A DNA stretch of 64,000 nucleotides from Bacillus sp. Marseille-Q1617 (lineage in GTDB: Bacteria; Bacillota; Bacilli; Bacillales; Bacillaceae_B): contig NZ_CAHJXM010000001.1 of NCBI RefSeq assembly GCF_903645295.1, positions 1,861,501 to 1,925,500 of the forward strand. The letters run 5' to 3'. The notes beneath the pieces are model-generated. The model ran no database searches and had not been told where the DNA came from. It worked only from the letters and a program-made list of their open reading frames with translations. Positions 46,619-54,441 of this stretch are shown here, piece by piece. The stretch's first letter is position 1. Every line of letters starts with the position of its first letter. The position numbers were made by a program, and so were the translations under genes.

Positions 46619-46714
46619 AATAAAGCATCTCTTTTCTTTAGAATTGATTCACTTAACTATGTTCATTATGGGTGATAATGGGTATGATATCAATGACATT
46701 ATATAAAGAGAGAG

Positions 46715-48082
46715 TTGAAAACAATGGGAGCATCACCTGCAGAGTATGAACTCACACTTGAAATAATTCAGAGCTTAAAAGAAGGAAAGAAGCGGGGTTT
46801 TCAGGAAATCATGGATGAACTGCAGCCATATGACATGGCACAGCAGTATCAGCACCTGCCTGCAAAACATCGTAATAAATTTCTCCTATTCTTGACCATC
46901 TCCCAGCTTAAAGAGCTGATGAAGGAATTAGAGAGTGAGGATCAGCTGGAAGTCCTGCAGAAATTAGGCATTGAAAAGTCGACCAAAGTGCTTGATCTTA
47001 TGGAAAATGATGATTTGACCACACTTTTATCCGATCTTGAACCTGATCAGATTGAAGAATTGTTGTCTGAAATGAAACAGGAAGAATCTGATGTAGTTCA
47101 GCACATGATGAACTATCCCCTTGAATCGGCAGGGCGTCTCATGAATAACCGATTTGTGTGGATCTCAAAACATTATACGGTAAGAGAAGCTGTCGATAAA
47201 CTAAAGGATTTTGCCGAACTTGCCGAGTATTTGAATTACCTTTATGTAATAGATGAGGGTAAAAAGCTGGTGGGGGTTGTCTCTTATAAAGACCTTCTCC
47301 TGGGGGAAATGCAGGATAAAATTGAAGATATCATGTTTACAAGAGTGGTCAAAGTTGACGTTCTTACCGATCAGGAAGAAGTGGCGAAATTGATCAGCCG
47401 CTATGATTTCGTTTCGATCCCTGTCATAGAAGAAGATGATAAACTGATGGGAGTCATTACGGTCGATGACATTATTGATGTAGTGATCCAAGAGGCAAAC
47501 GAAGATATTGAAAAGCTATCTGCTTCCGGTAAAGCGATTGATTTCAACACGAAGCCGTTCGTGGCTGCATACAGACGGCTGCCGTGGCTCATACTCTTGT
47601 TATTGATCGGTCTTGTGTCAGGCAGTATCATAGACGGATTTTCAGATACACTGCAGTCTGCAGTCGCTCTGGCATTCTTTATGCCGATGATAGCCGGTAT
47701 GACAGGAAATACAGGTACACAGTCCCTTGCAGTAGTCGTAAGGGGGCTGGTTTCACAAGACTTGGACGTAACACAGGTTTTGAAGCTGATATTTCGTGAA
47801 TTATGGGTAGGTATCATCATCGGTCTTAGTTGTGCAATATTGATATCGATCATTGCATTCATATGGCAGGGAAGCTTCGTACTTGGAATCGTAGTGGGTA
47901 GTTCACTATTGATCACACTCATAATCGGAACACTAGCAGGAACCATCATTCCGCTCGTTCTCTATAAGTTTAATATTGATCCTGCCGTAGCTTCAGGTCC
48001 ACTCATTACAACAATCAACGATATCTTTTCACTGCTCGTATATTTCGGCATTGCAAGCATGTTCATTTCAAAATTATCCTAA
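46715..48082 (+). CDS. mgtE: Magnesium transporter MgtE
   Basis: A 455-residue Mg2+ channel: N-terminal MgtE_N superhelical domain (about 10-130), two CBS domains (about 140-255; VSYKDLLLGEM, ITVDDIIDVVIQE) that close the pore when Mg2+ is high, a plug helix and five membrane helices with the signature MAGMTGNTGTQSLAVVVRGL-like PMIAGMTGNTGTQSLAV and TLAGTIIPLVLYKFNIDPAV. TTG 46715 or ATG 46724 may be the start; spacing to AAAGAGAG favours neither clearly. No M-box leader fits the short upstream gap. Confidence 0.95.
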   Translation: MKTMGASPAEYELTLEIIQSLKEGKKRGFQEIMDELQPYDMAQQYQHLPAKHRNKFLLFLTISQLKELMKELESEDQLEVLQKLGIEKSTKVLDLMENDDLTTLLSDLEPDQIEELLSEMKQEESDVVQHMMNYPLESAGRLMNNRFVWISKHYTVREAVDKLKDFAELAEYLNYLYVIDEGKKLVGVVSYKDLLLGEMQDKIEDIMFTRVVKVDVLTDQEEVAKLISRYDFVSIPVIEEDDKLMGVITVDDIIDVVIQEANEDIEKLSASGKAIDFNTKPFVAAYRRLPWLILLLLIGLVSGSIIDGFSDTLQSAVALAFFMPMIAGMTGNTGTQSLAVVVRGLVSQDLDVTQVLKLIFRELWVGIIIGLSCAILISIIAFIWQGSFVLGIVVGSSLLITLIIGTLAGTIIPLVLYKFNIDPAVASGPLITTINDIFSLLVYFGIASMFISKLS

Positions 48083-48086
48083 ACTA

Positions 48087-48122
48087 AAACCGCCCCGGCA
48101 ATGAGCAGCGGGGCGGTTATTC
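48087..48122 (+). terminator. Terminator of mgtE
   Basis: AAACCGCCCC / GGGGCGGTT GC-rich hairpin followed by ATTCTATG; strong stem, weak T tract. Confidence 0.75.
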
Positions 48123-48127
48123 TATGA

Positions 48128-48367
48128 TTATACTTTCTGTGGCTGTTGGTTAAGATGTCGTTCGATTATGTCCGCCAACTTAATAATATCTGTATATTTC
48201 TTGGTTTGCTGGGTTTCTATATAAGTTAACAAGAACGTTTCCGTGTCAAAGTGGTATATGACGGAAAGTACAGGTGTCTGGTCCTCCGAACTGAAAGTGT
48301 GAATAATCTCACTTTCTTTAAAATCAATTTGAGTTTTCAGCATTCGCAGAATTGTATCGAATGACAT
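48128..48367 (-). CDS. Small protein, possibly YkuJ/DUF1797-like
   Basis: A 79-residue soluble protein with pattern LSVIYHFDTETFLLTYIE and YTDIIKLADIIERHL, resembling YkuJ (also 79 residues) in length and motif spacing, but the identity is low and tentative. SD AGGGAGACG precedes the ATG. Function unknown. Confidence 0.6.
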   Translation of the reverse strand: MSFDTILRMLKTQIDFKESEIIHTFSSEDQTPVLSVIYHFDTETFLLTYIETQQTKKYTDIIKLADIIERHLNQQPQKV

Positions 48368-48501
48368 AAAACGTCTCCCTTCTATATTATAGAGGGATTG
48401 ACTAAATACAGTCTCGTAGACCCAAAATAATTTAATCTTGATTAAGTATAAATTATATCATACAATTAAATATTTATATACCTATCAAGGAGGGCGTAAT
48501 T

Positions 48502-48669
48502 GTGACACCTGAAACTTATTATTTTTTCAACTATAAAATGAAAATGAATCTTTTCCCGAATATGCTTGATAAAGTAATGCAGAAGGCTGCCGCTATGGGA
48601 TTTTCAGAAGATGAAGGAAGTTCTTTTCGCTTAAAAAAATTCGGAGAAGCCTCCAAAACAACTAAATAA
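48502..48669 (+). CDS. 55-residue protein of unknown function
   Basis: GTG 48502 lies seven bases after AAGGAGGG and opens a 55-codon frame: MTPETYYFFNYKMKMNLFPN, then a helix (MLDKVMQKAAAMGFSEDEGS) and a basic end (RLKKFGEASKTTK). The SD and sensible composition argue for a real gene. No family recognised. The rest of 48670-48931 holds only the spoIIP promoter region. Confidence 0.6.
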   Translation: MTPETYYFFNYKMKMNLFPNMLDKVMQKAAAMGFSEDEGSSFRLKKFGEASKTTK

Positions 48670-48871
48670 TATGATGAATATTGTCGGAATATTTTTGAAA
48701 TCTCGATTTAAATTAATGAGCATACCTATTCCAATCAATTGTTAAGAATACGGAAATTTTCTACTTACACCCACTATACCTATCAAGTTTACATAATTAA
48801 AGTGTGATTTGTACTGCCTTCATAAATTTGCCCTTCTAGTAAAGAAGAATGAACCTTTATCTCTTCATTCT

Positions 48872-48896
48872 ATATTCTGCAAGTTGCGCATATAGT
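48872..48896 (+). promoter_or_regulatory. spoIIP: Sigma-E-like promoter of spoIIP
   Basis: CATATAGT (48889-48896) matches the sigma-E -10 (CATACANT-like), with an ATATT -35-like element at 48872-48876; the 12-base gap is two short of ideal. spoIIP is known to need sigma-E in B. subtilis, which supports the call. Confidence 0.55.
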
Positions 48897-48931
48897 GAAC
48901 TAGTAAATCTTATAAGTATAGGAGTTCATTC

Positions 48932-50092
48932 ATGGCGTACAAATCCAGAAAAGATAGCACCCTACCCCTACTAGTATTTGTGACTATGAAATCTTTAGCA
49001 AGAATGATGGTTCTCGGAATTATCCTTCTTTATTTTTCCGTCTGGCTTATATCTGCGACGGCAATCAAGCTGAAGGTGGACACGCTGTTTTACTCGACAG
49101 TATCTGATATGGTACCGAAAGAGACCCTCTTGAAGCTTCTATCTGAAGAGATTACTTCACTCAGGGTAATGAATGAAGAGGAATTGGAGTCCGACTTTGA
49201 CTGGCTTGAAAGTGTAACCAATGTCTCGTTGTTTGATCCCCGCAGTTTATTTGGAAGAGAGATACCGGGGATTGAAAATTACCATACCCAGATAGCCGTA
49301 GCGGGGAAAGGGACGGATATAACCAACCTGCCTGTAGAATCGCCCGCACCGACTGAGGAACAATTGAAGAATCAGGAGTTTGATCAGAAACAGATTGACC
49401 GGGCAAATGGCGACAGTGGAGAAACCGTTGAAGAAGTCGATAAGAAATCTGTCTTTATTTATCATTCCCACAGCTGGGAAGCATTTAGCCCGCTTATTAA
49501 AAATAATCAAACCGAAAATCCTGCCAGTACGAATGAAAAAGTAAACGTCATTGCGATCGGGTCAAAGCTTCAACAAGAACTTGCGAAAAGAGGGATAGGT
49601 GCCGTACAGGATAAGACAGATACTACGCAGGCACTGAAAGAGAAGAACTGGACCTATTATGAGTCATATAAATTATCAAGGGAGCAGGTTCAAGAAGCAC
49701 TTGCCGGAAATAATGACCTCAATTACCTGATTGATATCCACCGTGACTCCCAGCCCAGGGAAATCACCACTAAAACAATTAATGGGAAGCAATATGCACG
49801 ATTATTCTTTATCGTAGGTAAAGAAAACAAGAATTTCGAAAAAAATCTGGCCATCGCCAAAGAATTGAATGGCGCACTCGAAAAGAAATATCCCGGCATC
49901 AGCCGCGGGGTATTTGTTAAAACGAAAGCTGAAGGAAACGGTGTCTACAATCAGGACTTGACCGAGCGAGCCATGCTCCTGGAATTCGGTGGTGTAGAAA
50001 ATAATTTAGTCGAGCTCTATAATTCAACGGAAGCATTTGCAGAAATCTTCGCAGAGTTTTACAAGGAAGATGTTGTAGAAGTTAATGGATAA
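48932..50092 (+). CDS. spoIIP: Stage II sporulation protein P
   Basis: A 386-residue membrane-anchored amidase/endopeptidase that with SpoIID and SpoIIM thins septal peptidoglycan and drives engulfment. One N-terminal membrane helix (MVLGIILLYFSVWLISATA), then a variable linker and the catalytic domain (about 170-375) with zinc-site blocks VFIYHSHSWEAFSP and LIDIHRDSQPRE and the terminal AMLLEFGGVENN. SD TAGGAG precedes ATG 48932. In B. subtilis spoIIP follows gpr; gpr is not here, so this may be a second copy or a relocated gene. Confidence 0.93.
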   Translation: MAYKSRKDSTLPLLVFVTMKSLARMMVLGIILLYFSVWLISATAIKLKVDTLFYSTVSDMVPKETLLKLLSEEITSLRVMNEEELESDFDWLESVTNVSLFDPRSLFGREIPGIENYHTQIAVAGKGTDITNLPVESPAPTEEQLKNQEFDQKQIDRANGDSGETVEEVDKKSVFIYHSHSWEAFSPLIKNNQTENPASTNEKVNVIAIGSKLQQELAKRGIGAVQDKTDTTQALKEKNWTYYESYKLSREQVQEALAGNNDLNYLIDIHRDSQPREITTKTINGKQYARLFFIVGKENKNFEKNLAIAKELNGALEKKYPGISRGVFVKTKAEGNGVYNQDLTERAMLLEFGGVENNLVELYNSTEAFAEIFAEFYKEDVVEVNG

Positions 50093-50103
50093 GTGTGTCT
50101 GCG

Positions 50104-50133
50104 AAAAGCTGCTGTGATAAGGCAGCTTTTTTC
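50104..50133 (+). terminator. Terminator of spoIIP
   Basis: AAAAGCTGC..GCAGCTTTTTT hairpin, 12 bp after the stop. Confidence 0.82.
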
Positions 50134-50297
50134 GTTTTCTCCGTTTTTTGCATAAATTCTGCAAAAAACGCGGGAAACTATAACCTATGCGGGTTATGAA
50201 TCCTTTTCAATCTTGAAACGAATTTTTGGAATGTTGTTTAGAGAAGGTGAAACCCGGATAAAGAATGATAGAATAAAAAACAAGGAGGAACTAATTA

Positions 50298-50624
50298 ATG
50301 TCACACGAAAAGTATCAATCATTAGTACAAACATTACATGAGTGTATGGAGGCTTGCAATCATTGTTACGATGCATGCCTTGGTGAGGATGATGTTAAAA
50401 TGATGGCGGATTGTATCCGTTTAGATCGTGAATGCTCAGACATGTGCGGATTTTTAGAACAGGCACTGGTAAGAGGCACGCCGTTTGCATCCGAGCTTGC
50501 TTCAGTATGTGCATCCATCTGTGAAGCTTGCGGAAACGAATGCAAAAAGCATGACCACGATCACTGTCAAAAATGCGCAGATGCCTGCTTTAAGTGTGCA
50601 GAAGCTTGCAGAAATATCGCATAA
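50298..50624 (+). CDS. yhjQ: Four-helix-bundle copper-binding protein (YhjQ/Csp-like)
   Basis: A 108-residue Cys-rich helical protein of the same length as B. subtilis YhjQ, with about 14 Cys spread along four helices in CxxxC patterns (CMEACNHCYDAC, DRECSDMCGF, SICEACGNEC, CQKCADACFKCAEAC) and a DHDH stretch. Csp-type proteins store Cu(I) inside the bundle. No signal peptide, so it is cytosolic. SD CAAGGAGGAA precedes the ATG. Convergent with the Fbp-like gene across a palindromic element. Confidence 0.92.
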   Translation: MSHEKYQSLVQTLHECMEACNHCYDACLGEDDVKMMADCIRLDRECSDMCGFLEQALVRGTPFASELASVCASICEACGNECKKHDHDHCQKCADACFKCAEACRNIA

Positions 50625-50626
50625 AC

Positions 50627-50670
50627 AGGTCCGTCCTTCAGTACTTTAACGTGCCGAGGGACGGGCCTTT
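50627..50670. terminator. Terminator made of the GGGACGGGC palindromic element
   Basis: AGGTCCGTCCTTC / GAGGGACGGGCCTTT hairpin around a TACTTTAACGTG loop. It ends yhjQ and at the same time supplies the last codons of the convergent Fbp-like gene. Confidence 0.8.
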
Positions 50671-50867
50671 ACATTTTTCCAATGGATGGAGGAAGCGCTG
50701 CTGTGAGGATGGCAATGACTTTTTGCCTCTTGATACTCCTTTTCGAGTTCTTGCAGGGTCAATTCAAACAGTTGTTTGCCGTTCTTCTTGAAAATGTTAT
50801 AGGTGATCAGTTTGTTTATAAGCTCCTCCCGGCGTCTTTCTAAAGTATGTCGAATGATTTTTCCCAT
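50646..50867 (-). CDS. Fbp-like small basic protein (Fur-regulated basic protein family)
   Basis: A 73-residue basic protein matching the Fbp family (FbpA of B. subtilis): MGKIIRHTLERRREELINKL, then YNIFKKNGKQLFELTLQELE, the most conserved stretch. FbpA works with small RNA FsrA in iron-sparing. The C-terminus is extended by an unusual tail (SHCHPHSSASSIHWKNV then KARPSAR) whose last residues are coded by the palindromic terminator element. SD AAGGGGTG precedes the ATG. Uniquely, a SAM-I riboswitch lies 58 bp upstream, so methionine status, not only iron, may control it. I did not identify a Fur box. Confidence 0.8.
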   Translation of the reverse strand: MGKIIRHTLERRREELINKLITYNIFKKNGKQLFELTLQELEKEYQEAKSHCHPHSSASSIHWKNVKARPSAR

Positions 50868-50925
50868 TATCTTGCACCCCTTTTATCATTTATTTCATGA
50901 GAAAAGTCTTTATTGTTTTTACATA

Positions 50926-51087
50926 ACAAAAACCTTCTTCCGAAGATAAGAAGAAGGTTTAAATAGTTTTATTCTTCATCTTATCTTTTCAAGCTTTCGG
51001 CTTGATGGAATTAGCACAGTGTTCCGTGAAATCAGAATCTGTTGCTGAGGTGTCATCGGGCCAGTCCCTCTGCCTCTCTTGATAAGT
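50926..51087 (-). promoter_or_regulatory. SAM-I (S-box) riboswitch with intrinsic terminator
   Basis: On the minus strand from 51087: P1 CTTATCAAGAG, then AGGCAGAGGGACTGGCCCGA, GATGACACCTCAGCAAC, CGGAACACTGTGCTAATTCC, ATCAAGCC..AAGCTTG and the closing AAAAGATAAG (about 50980). These are the conserved SAM-I blocks. A terminator follows (AACCTTCTTC / GAAGAAGGTT, 50960-50926) whose 5' arm region TTCTTATCTT can instead pair with the P1 3' strand AAGATAAGATGAAG as antiterminator. SAM binding should therefore cut transcription off before the Fbp-like gene at 50867. Confidence 0.95.
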
Positions 51088-51112
51088 TATTCATGATTAA
51101 TAAGTTAGATAT

Positions 51113-51142
51113 ACTTTAATACATAGTATTCCGAGTTGTCAA
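51113..51142 (-). promoter_or_regulatory. Sigma-A promoter of the SAM riboswitch
   Basis: On the minus strand TTGACA (51142-51137), an 18-base spacer and TAAAGT (51118-51113), ending about 26 bases before the aptamer. Confidence 0.65.
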
Positions 51143-51303
51143 GTATGAATAAATGCGAGATGAAGATTTTTCCACTTTAGTCTCTAAGCATCCAGTACAC
51201 AGAATCTTCATTAAAAAGTCACAATAAATTCCCCATTTGTTTATGATTTCACAATAAAAAGTGATAGGCTAATGGTATAAACCTGCATATGGAGTGAATG
51301 ACG

Positions 51304-52695
51304 ATGAAAAAGGTTGTTGTAGTTGGCGGGGGCATCACAGGACTCATAACGATGTACCATCTCGATAAATTAAAAAGAGAAAATAATATTGATATCGAAT
51401 TGATACTGGTCGAACGTGATCAAGAGCTTGGCGGAAAGATTAAAACCGTAAAGGAACATCCGTTCATCATGGAGACGGGGGCAGACTCGATTGTTGCAAG
51501 AAATGAGGGTGTGCTGGCTTTAATAGAAGAATTGCAGCTAGAGGATGAACTTGTGTATAACGAAACAGGGCTATCCTATATCTACATGAACGCGAAGCTG
51601 CATAAGATTCCCGAAGATACGATTTTCGGTATTCCGATGAGTATAGAATCGTTAATGGAAAGTACGTTGGTTTCAGAAGATGGCAAACGTGAAGCGTGTA
51701 AGGATTTGGAAACTCCCAACAAGATATTTACAAAAGAGAGTTCGGTAGGTGAATTTTTGGAAGCGTTCTTTGGGCGGGAACTTGTCGAGAACCAAATTGC
51801 ACCTGTACTATCCGGTGTGTACTCAGGAAACCTTCATGATTTGACGATGTCTAGTACGCTTCCGTATTTGGTGGATTATAAAAATCAATATGGAAGTATC
51901 ATCAAAGGGCTTGAAGCAAATAAAGAAAGATTTAAGAGTTCCTCCAAAGGGAAATTCATCTCTTTCCGAAACGGGTTATCTGCTCTGATAGACCGGCTTG
52001 AACAGGTGATAGAAGATGCTGATATTATTAAGGGTGAAGAACTTATTAACCTGAAGCAGTATGAAGATAAGTACGAGCTCACTTTTACTGACAGAAAGCA
52101 GGTTGAGGCCGATTATGTAGTTTTTTCAACACCACATGATGTTACACAAATGATTTTGAACGATCCTCTAATGGATCAACACTTCAGCCTATTGAAAAAT
52201 TCATCTCTCACAAGCATTTATATAGGGTTTGATGTAAAGGATGATATTCTTCCTGAAAATGGAACAGGATTTATTACATCGCATGGCAGTGATGTTCTAT
52301 GCGATGCTTGTACGTGGACAAGCCGAAAATGGAAGCATACAGCAGAGGAACATGAATTGTTGGTAAGATTATTCTACAAAAGTTCCAATCCTCATTACCG
52401 AGAATTAAAGGGCCTTAGTGAAGAGGATCTTACAAACGTAGCACTTAAGGATATATCAAAAAGTCTGGCCATTAACGAAAGACCGGTATCCGTTAAGGTC
52501 ACCGAGTGGAAAGACCTTATGCCGAACTACCATTTGCAGCACAGCGAGGCAGTGAACTCACTTCAACATACACTTAGTGAGAACTATCCTAATGTGACAC
52601 TTGCGGGCGCGTCTTATTTCGGAGTCGGAATCGGTGCTTGTATTCAAAATGGAAAGCATACGGCTGAAGCCATTATTGAAAAAATAATCAGATAA
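51304..52695 (+). CDS. hemY: HemY/CgoX-type coproporphyrinogen/protoporphyrinogen oxidase
   Basis: A 463-residue FAD protein of the Firmicute HemY type that oxidises coproporphyrinogen III to coproporphyrin III in heme synthesis. FAD loop VVVVGGGITGLITMYHL, ELGGKIKTV and METGADSIV near the N-terminus; LTMSSTLPYL in the middle; VTLAGASYFGVGIGACIQNG at the C-terminus. It lies outside a hemEHY operon, so it may be a second copy. ATG 51304 has nine-base spacing to GGAG; ATG 51298 is in frame but too close. Divergent from the SAM-riboswitch unit. Confidence 0.88.
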   Translation: MKKVVVVGGGITGLITMYHLDKLKRENNIDIELILVERDQELGGKIKTVKEHPFIMETGADSIVARNEGVLALIEELQLEDELVYNETGLSYIYMNAKLHKIPEDTIFGIPMSIESLMESTLVSEDGKREACKDLETPNKIFTKESSVGEFLEAFFGRELVENQIAPVLSGVYSGNLHDLTMSSTLPYLVDYKNQYGSIIKGLEANKERFKSSSKGKFISFRNGLSALIDRLEQVIEDADIIKGEELINLKQYEDKYELTFTDRKQVEADYVVFSTPHDVTQMILNDPLMDQHFSLLKNSSLTSIYIGFDVKDDILPENGTGFITSHGSDVLCDACTWTSRKWKHTAEEHELLVRLFYKSSNPHYRELKGLSEEDLTNVALKDISKSLAINERPVSVKVTEWKDLMPNYHLQHSEAVNSLQHTLSENYPNVTLAGASYFGVGIGACIQNGKHTAEAIIEKIIR

Positions 52696-52703
52696 GTATT
52701 TTT

Positions 52704-52744
52704 GGGCTTGAATTCTTTAAAGGAATTTCAAGCTCTTTTTTTCG
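52704..52744 (+). terminator. Terminator of hemY-like gene
   Basis: GCTTGAATTCCTTT-type inverted repeat (GGGCTTGAATTCTTT / AGGAATTTCAAGCTC) with a seven-T tail. Confidence 0.82.
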
Positions 52745-52842
52745 AAAAATTCATCGAAGCCTAGGTGGTCAGGGAAAAGAAGTTTTAGTCCAGCCATCAT
52801 AGCATTTAAAATCACAAGGTACATATCAGCCGGAAAAAACAT
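52717..52842 (-). CDS. Possible 41-residue peptide
   Basis: A frame beginning MFFPADMYLVILNAMMAGLK on the minus strand ends inside the hemY terminator hairpin. AAAGGAGG directly abuts the first ATG, which is poor spacing. The composition is protein-like, but support is weak; it may be a remnant. Confidence 0.25.
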   Translation of the reverse strand: MFFPADMYLVILNAMMAGLKLLFPDHLGFDEFFEKKSLKFL

Positions 52843-52903
52843 CCTCCTTTCTTTAGCATAATCTCAAATAAAAAGAGAAAGATAAGTTAAGGAGGGATTG
52901 CAC

Positions 52904-53374
52904 ATGAAGCATATTAAAGCATTTGCCATTAAATTTGTGGCAACCTTTGTACTTCTATATTTGATCCTTGCAGGTGTACAAGCCATTACCTTTGGAGATG
53001 TTTTTCTTATATCATTAGTGTTGGGATCAATTGCTTATTTACTTGGAGATCTGTTTTTGCTTCCAAGAACAAGTAATACAGTAGCCGCACTGGCTGATTT
53101 TGGACTTGCATTTATCTTGATTTACTTTATGACGGATGGAATGACGGATGGCGGTACTTATTTAATAAGATCTATTCTTGCTGCTCTAGCATTAATGGTG
53201 TTTGAACTGTTTTTCCATAGGTATGTAGTTCGTGATATCTTACCTAATCGGTCAAATAAAAGAAAAGCGCCGGCCAATCTTCAGTATCAGACTGAAGCTT
53301 CAGAACAAATTCATCCCGAATTCCCAACAAAACTCACGGATGAATTCCATATGAAAAACAGAGACAAGGAATAA
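52904..53374 (+). CDS. YndM family (DUF2512) membrane protein
   Basis: A 156-residue protein with four membrane helices (about residues 5-115; ITFGDVFLISLVLGSIAYLLGD, ALADFGLAFILIYFMTDGM) and a hydrophilic tail. It matches the Bacillus YndM/DUF2512 family of unknown function, often sporulation-associated by report. ATG 52904 has seven-base spacing to AAGGAGGG; TTG 52898 is in frame but too close. Confidence 0.82.
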   Translation: MKHIKAFAIKFVATFVLLYLILAGVQAITFGDVFLISLVLGSIAYLLGDLFLLPRTSNTVAALADFGLAFILIYFMTDGMTDGGTYLIRSILAALALMVFELFFHRYVVRDILPNRSNKRKAPANLQYQTEASEQIHPEFPTKLTDEFHMKNRDKE

Positions 53375-53380
53375 TACATG

Positions 53381-53421
53381 AAAACAAACCTGATAAGGAA
53401 ATCATCGGGTTTGTTTTTTTA
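53381..53421 (+). terminator. Terminator of yndM-like gene
   Basis: AAACAAACC / GGGTTTGTTT hairpin with a T run. Confidence 0.82.
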
Positions 53422-53471
53422 TGATTGATTTAGAAAATGAGGTGGGAGTTGCTATGCTTCTGTAGAAAGTT

Positions 53472-53508
53472 CAAAAGCCAGTGTCGCTCTATAAAGCAAC
53501 ACTGGTTG
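53472..53508 (-). terminator. Terminator of DDAH-like gene
   Basis: On the minus strand ACCAGTGTTGCT / AGCGACACTGGCTTTT, just after the stop codon of the DDAH-like gene. Confidence 0.75.
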
Positions 53509-53514
53509 TGACAT

Positions 53515-54354
53515 TTACTGTCGCAGCAGCGGGAGCGTACAGCATCTGAATGATCCACCGGACTTAATGATTTCATCGAATTCCACTTCGATTACCTCAT
53601 ACCCCCGTTCGCGAAGTTTACCGTTGACTTCCTTATTTATTGGAAGGCTGATAACTTTCTTGTTTCCAATTGAAAGAACATTTACTCCCATGGTGAATTG
53701 TTCCTCTCGTGAGACATCGATCAAGTGAAATTCAGAAGCCAGTCGGTTAACGTCTTCTTCCAATAATCCTTCACGATGGATAAGTGCATCCTTGTCGGAA
53801 AGGATGTTAAAGATACAATCAAGATGAAGGATATCTTCATGAATCGGCAGGGAGATGACTTCGTAGTCTGGCAGGTATGACTGAATTCGTTCTACTGCAC
53901 CTGGTGTCGTCCTATCACTCAGGCCGATGTACACGGTTCTTCCATGTACAAGCACATCACCGCCCTCAGTTTCATCTTCAATGAGATCTATGTATGGCAG
54001 GCCTCGGCTGGACAGCCATTTTTTCAGTTCACCTTCTTCACCTTGTCTGACTGGCATTTTCATATCCGAGATGAATAAAGTTTTGCCCACCGTGAACCCG
54101 ATATCCCTTGTAAAGACTTGTTCAGGAAATGCTTCGTCCGGTGACAGCAAGTGGGTTTCAATTCCGTTTGATTTCAATATTTCAAGGAATGTTGCATGTT
54201 GTGAGACGGCTTTTTCTACATCTATATTCTCTTTATGGTAGCGTCGTTGAGTTTCATTAATCACATCAACAATTTTCATATAGTTCGGCGGACATAAAAT
54301 GACTTCTTTTAAAGAAGCAAATTCATTATGGCAGCATACTTGATTCTGGTTCAT
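53515..54354 (-). CDS. Dimethylarginine dimethylaminohydrolase-like (amidinotransferase fold) protein
   Basis: A 279-residue guanidino-group-modifying enzyme: FTRDIGFTVG (substrate Asp), EGGDVLVHGRT, catalytic His in HEDILHLDCIFNIL, and the nucleophile Cys in SGGSFRCCTLPLLR at the C-terminus. B. subtilis YkgA is the nearest family I recall. It may hydrolyse methylarginines, arginine or a related guanidine to citrulline plus amine. ATG 54354 follows TGGGAGGACG. An APC permease on the same strand lies just upstream (88 bp), possibly supplying substrate. Confidence 0.85.
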   Translation of the reverse strand: MNQNQVCCHNEFASLKEVILCPPNYMKIVDVINETQRRYHKENIDVEKAVSQHATFLEILKSNGIETHLLSPDEAFPEQVFTRDIGFTVGKTLFISDMKMPVRQGEEGELKKWLSSRGLPYIDLIEDETEGGDVLVHGRTVYIGLSDRTTPGAVERIQSYLPDYEVISLPIHEDILHLDCIFNILSDKDALIHREGLLEEDVNRLASEFHLIDVSREEQFTMGVNVLSIGNKKVISLPINKEVNGKLRERGYEVIEVEFDEIIKSGGSFRCCTLPLLRQ

Positions 54355-54441
54355 TGGACGTCCTCCCAAGTGCAATATGTTAAAAGGGTTGCTTTTACAT
54401 TATGATGCTCATATCTTTTAGTACCATTCATGGAAGGTTAT

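Noticed and set aside
46619..46714. Fluoride riboswitch or M-box between crcB and mgtE
   Set aside because: The 95-bp gap shows neither the GGNGATGG-type fluoride core nor the long M-box; only promoter-like AT-rich sequence.
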